From: Allodiplogaster sudhausi
Lineage: Eukaryota; Nematoda; Chromadorea; Rhabditida; Diplogasteridae
DNA length: 64,000 nucleotides
NCBI GenBank assembly: GCA_945643635.1
Contig: CALZFC010000006.1
Span: forward strand, 1,102,501-1,166,500
Reading direction: 5' to 3'
Made by a program: the position numbers and the translations under genes. The notes under the pieces were generated by a model, which was given only the letters and a program-made list of their open reading frames with translations, ran no database searches and had not been told where the DNA came from. Positions 57,511 to 64,000 of the stretch are shown one piece after another (positions within the stretch are counted from its first letter, which is position 1; every line of letters begins with the position of its first letter).

Positions 57511-57896
57511 CGCTGATTGACAATAAAAATAGAGGGTGGAGATCAAAAAAAAAATTGGGGAAGATCAAGAGTTCGAGTTCGTGATGCATAGAATGCGAAT
57601 ACGATCAAAGAAGTGCAACGGGGAGGGAGATGTTTATTTATCTTATGGTTAGAGCGAGAGATAGAGAGAGAGAGAGACGATAGAGAAAGAGAGATCGAGA
57701 GGCCGATAGTGATAGGTAAATAGCTAGAGAGAGAGAGAGAGTGAGTGAGTGAGCGAGAGAGAGAGAGAGAGAGAGAAAGCCATTAAGCGAATGACCTATA
57801 CAAATGAGAAAAGAGATTAGGAATAGAGTCATCGCAGAAGAAAAAAAAGAACTAGGAGATCTCACAAGTGGCGGCGGGTGTAATAATATCTCTAAC

Positions 57897-57906
57897 TATA
57901 TAAAGG
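57897..57906 (+). promoter_or_regulatory. TATA box, unit 2
   Basis: TATATAAAGG followed by AAGCTTTCTGATTGCATAGG, near-identical to unit 1 copy A. Confidence 0.65.
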
Positions 57907-58068
57907 AAGCTTTCTGATTGCATAGGTGGAACTTCTCTTTCTTACAAGCATAAGTACTGTGTCTATGTTCTCTTTTTCATGCAAGTGCAAGCAGTGTATT
58001 AATTATATTTATAACCTAGATGCATTTTATTTAATATTTCGCCCTCACACGTCTCTAACTACTCTCTC

Positions 58069-58070
<2 letters not shown>

Positions 58071-58113
<43 letters not shown>
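58071..58113. repeat. (CT)n microsatellite
   Basis: Pure CT run of about 20 units before the putative first exon. Confidence 0.9.
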
Positions 58114-58115
<2 letters not shown>

Positions 58116-58132
58116 TCTTTCTGCATGAACAG

Positions 58133-60553
58133 ATGGTGCGCAAGAGGACGCTGCTTTTTTCTATTCGGGGCGCATATGGGCATCGGTGCCTCAATGGCTC
58201 AGTCGGTATAGGCGTGCGCCGCAATGCGCGGTAAGACAACAAACAGTTCGACGTTCATCAGTGCCACGAATAGAATTTTTTAGGTGCACACATGAACGCT
58301 TACTTTTCCATAGCCGGCTTAGATTTACAACAACAACAAAAAAAAGTCTTTAAAAAAATATGATAAACTTTCCTCCAATGACGTTCACTTTATTGTAGAA
58401 ATTTACATAGAAACATGAAAAAAAATGAGAAATATAATCACCGAAGACTACTACCCAGCGAAGCTAAGACAAAAGTTCCATTTTTATATAAGTGCTGCTG
58501 CAAACGCAAACAACCTGTTACTCATATGATCCCTTGCTGGGATGAAATTTTTGATACATAGTATTTTAGTTTCCCATGAAACGATCTTTTCTTAAAAGAA
58601 GCACAAATGGCGAATTGGTAAACAAATAACTAAATAAATAATTAAGTAAATAAATAAATATGATGAGAGCTATTCTTGCGGATACAAAAATTTAGCCAGC
58701 CAAAAAGAACAGCCTTTTCGGAAGATGATAGGAAGCTCTTATTGTTAGATAGCTTATTTTATTACGCGGCGCTGCACCAAAGATCGCGTCTTTTACAAGT
58801 TGAAGTGAAATATTAACCGGCGCTCATTGACGATATCTCAAGAGAGAGAGAGAGGGTGGAGAACTTAAAAAAAGGGAGATCAAGAGTTCGGGGGGGGGGC
58901 ACAAATAATGTATATGCGATCAAAGTAAAGCAAAAAAGTGACATATTTATTTATATGCAATTGTCGACAAATTGCTCAATTATTTTTTTTTTGTTTCAGT
59001 GGTCATCCTCCTTTTATTGATTCTTAACATTCGTTATTTCTTTATAGACTCCATTTCTATGAAAGTTCACTAATTCCTTACATTTATTTTTTTTTCGCTT
59101 TTTTTTATATATATTTTCCTCTCAGTTTAACACGTTGGAAAAGGGCTTTGACCGCGCGCTGCTCACCGAGAAGATGTACGACCTTACGGTCCAGGTTCGT
59201 ATATATATATAAGACAATGTCAAATAAATAAAACCTAGATTTTTTTTTTCAAAATAGGCAAAAAATTTCTATTACATACATACATACATACGTTTAGAAT
59301 TTTCCACTTTTTTCATTCCTTGGCGTTTGGGAAAAGCGTCACGTTCACATTTTCCAATTCCCATGAATAATGGCTAACCGTGGAATGTTCAAAATCGCTA
59401 ATACGACAAAAATAAAAATAAAAACAATCTAGTATTTTTTTTTCTTGAAACTTGTCTAGAATTATTAGGTGCCATTAAAATACAGTGTGGCTGGTTGAAG
59501 CTGACTGTGAGAGATGGTTTTATTTTCTTGATTATCCATTCATCTTTTGGAGAGCATCAACTACTTGTGCGTGCTCAACACGGGCTGCGGTGACGAATGT
59601 AGCGCGAGCATGCTGTGCGGAATTGCACGTATGCAAGTGGTCGCTCTCTTCCATGGACGGCCTCTCTATGCGTGTGGAAGTGAGACATTTCATTTGTCTA
59701 CCTCTAGAAAGCGCGCGAATTCAAAGTTGAGTTTTTTTATGAAGAAGACAAACCGCAGAAATTCTTTATGTAATGCCATAATTTTTTGCAGATGAGTGCT
59801 ACGAGTTATTCAATTGCGCGTCTACATGTGTGCAAGCTGCCGGAAGACAGGTCAGGGGAAGCATTAACTTGAGGGAAAACTTCAGCAAGATTCTGTACTG
59901 ACTTGGGATTGACTTGATGCGAAAGCATGGTTCTAAAAGTGATTTCTCTTTTACCGATTAATTTTCATCTTAAGGCGTCTTAAAAGTACTTTTCTTTTGT
60001 TGACCAGTAGATTACATTGTATACCCAAACAAGTTACATGGCACATTGTAGGATGTGATGGAATGCATGTTCTACAACTGCGCCTTCTTCTGCTTCAATC
60101 ACTCATGTCCCATTTGCGCGGAATTTACGACGCTTATCTGGAATAAGGTTAGCGGGAGCGCAGGAGAGCAATGTATGAATAAAGACGCGACAAAGGTGAA
60201 GAAGTTAATGAGGAGCCACTAAAATAATGCTATGAACATTTGTGTCCTGAACATTTGGAAGCGAGAAAATTTGTGTCCTGAACATTTGTGTCCTGAACAT
60301 TTAATCGTAAACATTTTCAGGCGTGCGTCTTTGGATTCCTGCGGTTCCGCATCATTGGATTCCAGGTGAACTTCTTCACGTTGTATATTAGGGAATAATT
60401 GCATTCTCTTTTTCACGCATACTCTCTTAGGGCCAGTGCCACGATATCCTGCGATATATCGTCTACCTCAAGTTCCGAAAGCAATTTGACGGCATCGGAA
60501 GAATGCCCTCTATTCCTGCGCTGCATAAAGGAGAAACTAAAAATCAGTTTTAA
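58133..60553 (+). CDS. Cys-rich secreted protein family, unit 2
   Basis: Exons 2-7 are well supported: 59126-59194, 59553-59679, 59792-59850, 60052-60147, 60321-60365 and 60431-60553 (TAA). They join in phase into about 172 residues. Exon 2 reads ...LEKGFDRALLTEKMYDLTVQ; exon 3 has CGDECSA; exon 4 CYELFNCASTC; exon 5 CMFYNCAFFCF then CPIC; exon 6 ACVFGFLRFRIIGFQ; exon 7 GQCHDILRYIVYLKFRKQF and a basic tail. The Cys spacings C-x3-C / C-x2-C in helical segments suggest a small extracellular disulfide-rich fold. A first exon may start at ATG 58133 (MVRKRTLLFS...) but is weak and followed by tRNA-like sequence, so this copy may lack its signal exon. The paralogue at 62306 has a proper signal peptide. 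I recognise no known family. Confidence 0.65.
58188..58232 (+). other. tRNA 5'-half-like sequence
   Basis: TGGCTCAGTCGGTATAGGCG resembles a tRNA A box and D arm, followed by a small GCGC stem-loop; no B box follows. It lies in or beside the putative first exon of unit 2. Confidence 0.3.
58765..58820 (+). promoter_or_regulatory. Conserved upstream block, unit 2 copy B (truncated promoter)
   Basis: GCGGCGCTGCACCAAAGATC and CTTTTACAAGTTGAAGTG. It lacks the following GA spacer and TATA box; homology to unit 1 copy B ends near 58960. Confidence 0.55.
60234..60318. repeat. 15-bp minisatellite in unit 2 intron
   Basis: About four copies of ATTTGTGTCCTGAAC, partly degenerate, just before exon 6. 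Confidence 0.7.
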
Positions 60554-61375
60554 ATTGACGCCATTTTTGCCGCGAGACGACAAATAATTTATTGAAATGC
60601 AAGTTTTCAAGACATGTGTGTCGTGATGATTTTTTTGAGCGCTCGTCATCATAGTTGCATGCCAATTGTATATGTATAATAAAATATTATTTCTGTATAC
60701 ATGTACATACATACATATGTAAATATTTATTTGAGATTGTATATATTGACTGAGAATTGCGTGCATCTTATATGTTTGTACCTAATCCTTGTATTATATA
60801 TCTAAAGTTTGTAGCATATTAATATCTATGTATGTAAACCCGAATACCTCCTTATCACAGTTTGATTTCGTACTTTTTTTTCTTAAAGATGAGCGCAAAC
60901 GAACCAAAGCTTTCTTTCGCTGCTCATCTTCTAATTACAGTTTTCTTGTTAACTTTTGTTTGTATTTCACTTTCTCAAGCAATGATTGATTCCTGAAAGC
61001 AGCACTCAAATGGCTGTATGTTTAGTCTTTTATGAATGTGATCTTGCTAAAGCGCAACGGGTTTCTGCACCAATATATTCGTACGCCCTTCCCCGCCCCC
61101 GAAACTCGCCTATTTAATCTCGTGACGCCCGCCTTGTAATTCGGCCAACTTGCCCGGTGCGCATTCCATCTCCGTATTTGGCAAGTTCGCGACGTCCACT
61201 TGAGGCAACGTGAACACCTTAATCACATCTTGTTACCAGAGATGTAACATCTTGATCGATGTAAATAAATAATTAATTAATTAATTAATAAGATGAAAGG
61301 CTGTTCTGGGAGATAAAAAAAGGAAGAGATCACGAAGGAGTACGGAAGATCAGAACAACATTTTTTTTTGTATTT
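60554..61375. other. Intergenic between units 2 and 3
   Basis: AT-rich, without gene. At 61122-61190 the block CTCGTGACGCCC... CATCTCCGTATTTGGCAAG matches 32736-32800 and 57246-57310, marking the 5' border of the third unit. Confidence 0.6.
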
Positions 61376-61440
61376 GGCGCTGCTTTATTGCTGCGCCAAA
61401 CGTCGCGTCTTTTATGCGAAGAAGTGTAATATTTATCAGC
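61376..61440 (+). promoter_or_regulatory. Conserved upstream block, unit 3
   Basis: GCTGCGCCAAACGTCGCGTC then AAGAAGTGTAATATTTATCA, the more diverged family block. Confidence 0.55.
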
Positions 61441-61750
61441 TCTCACTGGCGATATCTCTATATAGAGAGAAGGTGGGGTAAAAAAAAGGGAAGGTAAAGA
61501 GATCGGAGAGAGGTAGGTGCACCTGCGGAAAACGAAGTGCAAATAGGAGATAGATTTTTATTTATTTCTGAGAGAAAGAGAAATAGAGAGAGAGAGAAAT
61601 GTAGAGAGGAAGGAGAGATATAGAGATGGATGAAGTCATGAAGCGAATGGGCAACATTAATTTGAAAAGAGACTTGGAAAGAGTCTCCGCAGAACGCAGA
61701 AGAGAGAGAGAGAGTGAGAAAACTAGCGACGTTGCAATAAAAGCCATCAC

Positions 61751-61760
61751 TATATAAAGG
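61751..61760 (+). promoter_or_regulatory. TATA box, unit 3
   Basis: TATATAAAGG followed by TAGCTTCTGATTGC, as in the sister promoters; GA-rich spacer upstream at 61570-61715. Confidence 0.65.
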
Positions 61761-62305
61761 TAGCTTCTGATTGCTGGGAAAGAACAACTCTTTCATGCAA
61801 AAGTGTAAACGTTGTTTTTTGTACGTATATAATTATATCAAGCACAATATTATTTATTTTATTATTTATTTATTTTTCCAAACTCCGTTCGATATGAGTA
61901 CTTTATTTATTATATATTTTCGATATGAGCTATTATGCTACATATATTGATGCACTTTATTTATTTTTCCAAACTCCGTTTGATATGAACTTGTAATCGA
62001 ATTAATATGAAAAATATGTAGCACCTATTTTTTTTAAATATCATATTATTGACTTTGGAAGCATACTTAGACTACATAGCTTTTGTGGCACTGAGAAATT
62101 AGATAAATACTCTTTTTATAGCGGCAATCGCTCAAACACCATAGAAAATATTTTCAACATTCTTTTTACCACATTTGCTGCAATCACCTATGTATTGTAC
62201 CTAAACATCTCTTCTGTTTCTCATTCTCTCGCCCTCTTGCTCGCTCACTCTCTCTCTCACTCTGTCGAGCTCTTTCTCTCTATATTCCTAATCCACTAAT
62301 AGATA

Positions 62306-64000
62306 ATGCACAAGATTATGCTCTTTCTGTCGTCCTGGCTGTGTCTCCTCTCTAATTTTGGAGTAGCGACTACGTGGGGCTGTCATGAGCTTCTGACCTG
62401 TTCTATTAGCGCCGGATGCGTAAATGTACGTTTTTGTTTCTTTGAATTATCCAAAAATGAACTTTTTTCCTTTGCGTTTTTGCATAAATATGTAAATGCT
62501 GATTTGATAATTTCCATCGTTTTCCATTTATTTTCTATGAAACTTCTCTTATTCCTTGTTTTTCGCATGTCATTTCATTTTATTTTCAGGTTAGTATGAT
62601 GGAGAGGGGCTTTGACAGCGCGCTACTTTCCGAGGAGATGTACGATATTACTGTTCAGGTTCATATATACATTTAAGAGGATGTCAACAAAACAACTAAT
62701 GTAAATACAATCAATCAAAGTTGTATTTATTTTCATCTCCATTAGCCTTCATTTTATTGTGGTTGAGAGCATCAAGTTCCTGTGCTTGTTCAACAACAAC
62801 AAGGGTTGCGGTGACGAATGTAGCGCGTGCACGATGTGTGAAGCTGCACGTATGCGAGTCATCGAACTCTTCCATGATGGAAAGCCTTCAAATACGAAAG
62901 GAAGTCAGCACAAATTCCTGTTTTAACTACCCCTAGCATGAGCGCGAATTCAAACGTGGGGTTTTTTTGGTAAGAAAAAATTAAAATCAACGGGCAAACA
63001 TCATTTATATAGAACTTTTGTACACACCTTACAAGATAATCGATTGTCTCTTATTTCTCTCCTTCTTCTCTATTTATAGAAGTGATCACTTCACGGAATA
63101 GCGACTGAGGCAATGTGTGTGAGAGGGGACAAGACATTGTTATGGTTAACAAACCTTCTTCATATTACGTTCGTGTGCCTAAGATATCCATAAACTGATG
63201 CGATATCGTTTGCAGATGAATGCACTGACTTATTCAACTGCGCGTCTACGTGTGTGCAAGCTGCCCGAACACAGGTCAGGGTAAAGAATCAGGGGGAAAC
63301 TTCAGCAGGGTTCAGAATTGACTTGACGGGAAACTTCAGCAAGGTTCAGAATTGACTTGACGGGAAACTTCAGCAAGGTTCAGAATTGACGGGAAACCTC
63401 AGAAAGGTTCAGAATTGGCTTGACGGGAAACTTCAGCATGATTCTGAATTGACTTGATGAGAAACTTCAGCAAGGTTCAGAATTGACTTGACGGGAAACT
63501 TAGGCCAACTTCTAAAAGTTATTATTCTTTTAACGAGTGCTTCTCCCTATTTGTTCTCTCTGTTGACTACATTGTATAATCAAAGAAGATGCATTATTCA
63601 AGATAAGAATGCGGTAAATTAACGAGAAGCAGATGGATGAGTGGAATCGTGATGTGTTGAATGGCGTAACATGATGGAATGCATGTTCTATAACTGCACC
63701 TTCTTCTGCTTCAATGACTCATGCCCCATTTGCGCGGAATTTACGACGCTTATCTGGAATAAGGTTAGAGCACCGAGAGTAAGTTAGAAGTACGCGGCAA
63801 ACGTGGAGAAGTGAACGAGGAGCCACTAAAATAATGTTATGAACATTTGCGCGGAATTTACGACTCTAATCTGGAATAAGGTTAGTGGTTCGTTAATAGA
63901 GCTACATATGAACAAAAAGGTGAACCAGAGGGCGTTAAGTAACGATGTGACAAAGGCTGAGAAATGAATGAGGAGCCACAGAAATAATAATGTCTTGAAC
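62306..64000 (+). CDS. Cys-rich secreted protein family, unit 3 (cut by window end)
   Basis: Exons: 62306-62425, 62590-62658, 62768-62903, 63216-63274 and about 63668-63763, the rest lying beyond the window. ATG 62306 gives MHKIMLFLSSWLCLLSNFGVA, a clear signal peptide, then CHELLTC...C. Exon 2 ...MERGFDSALLSEEMYDITVQ, exon 3 with CGDECSACTMC, exon 4 CTDLFNCASTC and exon 5 CMFYNCTFFCF...CPIC align exon by exon with unit 2, with equal lengths for exons 2, 4 and 5 and equal phases. Exon 5 lacks an AG at its homologous 5' border (GGCGTAACATGATGG where unit 2 has TTGTAGGATGTGATGG), so splicing may differ or be broken. Part of exon 5 with its donor is repeated at 63845-63880. Confidence 0.7.
63291..63504. 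repeat. 34-bp minisatellite in unit 3 intron 4
   Basis: Six to seven copies of a unit containing GGGAAACTTCAGCAAGGTTC then AGAATTGACTTGAC. Unit 2 has only one or two degenerate copies at 59870-59930. Confidence 0.9.
63845..63880 (+). pseudogene. Duplicated 3' part of exon 5, unit 3
   Basis: ATTTGCGCGGAATTTACGAC and onward to AATAAG|GTTAG repeats 63728-63763 with small changes. The following GAGGAGCCACTAAAATAAT-type sequence is also repeated (63818 and 63970), indicating a tandem repeat of about 130-150 bp. Confidence 0.75.

Noticed and set aside
63291..63504. CRISPR-like regular repeat array
   Set aside because: Head-to-tail 34-bp units without spacers in a eukaryotic intron; a minisatellite.

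Overview
The window is nuclear DNA of a nematode, most likely of the rhabditid type. The evidence is a two-exon cuticle collagen gene with a furin-like site and Gly-X-Y blocks, an odd-skipped zinc-finger gene with only three fingers, genes cut into many short exons with TTTCAG-like acceptors, and nematode-style UNC-93-like and C6-like secreted genes. No species can be named from the sequence. Very long CT/GA microsatellites and many repeat elements dominate the non-coding DNA.

Layout. 1-1740 is a polypyrimidine desert. 1831-5478 (perhaps to 5690) is an odd-skipped-type transcription factor on the plus strand. 8594-13573 is a complete LTR retrotransposon-like element with a perfect 5-bp target duplication; it carries two Gag-like zinc-knuckle reading frames of BEL/Pao type and no visible polymerase. 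14907-16959 is a long-inverted-repeat (foldback) element. 17125-18276 is a cuticle collagen on the minus strand. 20387-20680 may encode a small secreted protein. 22168-23805 is a second foldback element. 24175-27618 is a secreted Cys-rich, C6-like gene, and 28677-about 31190 is a possible ionotropic-receptor-like gene. 31350-32072 is a shorter inverted repeat with a tRNA-like sequence in its loop.

32100-36100 is a broken first unit of a multi-exon Cys-rich secreted protein family; its promoter region is riddled by a hAT-type MITE (32300-32735) and a 1.48-kb inverted-repeat element (33601-35076). 37053-41432 is a ten-exon TMEM144-like membrane protein with two apparent lesions. 43698-49810 and 49811-55914 are a near-identical 6.1-kb direct tandem duplication. 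Each copy holds a foldback element of 2.6 kb and the N-terminal half of an UNC-93-like gene with an in-frame TAG. Possible further exons lie at 56233-57027. Two more units of the Cys-rich family follow: 57100-60553 (nearly complete) and 61100 to the window end (cut by the edge).

The Cys-rich units share a conserved upstream block, a GA-rich spacer and a TATATAAAGG box, so the family probably expanded as promoter-plus-gene units. The most interesting items are this unrecognised family with its conserved promoters, the pol-less two-Gag LTR element, the foldback elements sharing a 20-base TTAAGAGAGCC terminus, and a dispersed, mostly intronic motif with core GGCGCGAATTCAAA. Exon boundaries are inferred by eye from splice consensus and phase and are not transcript-supported.
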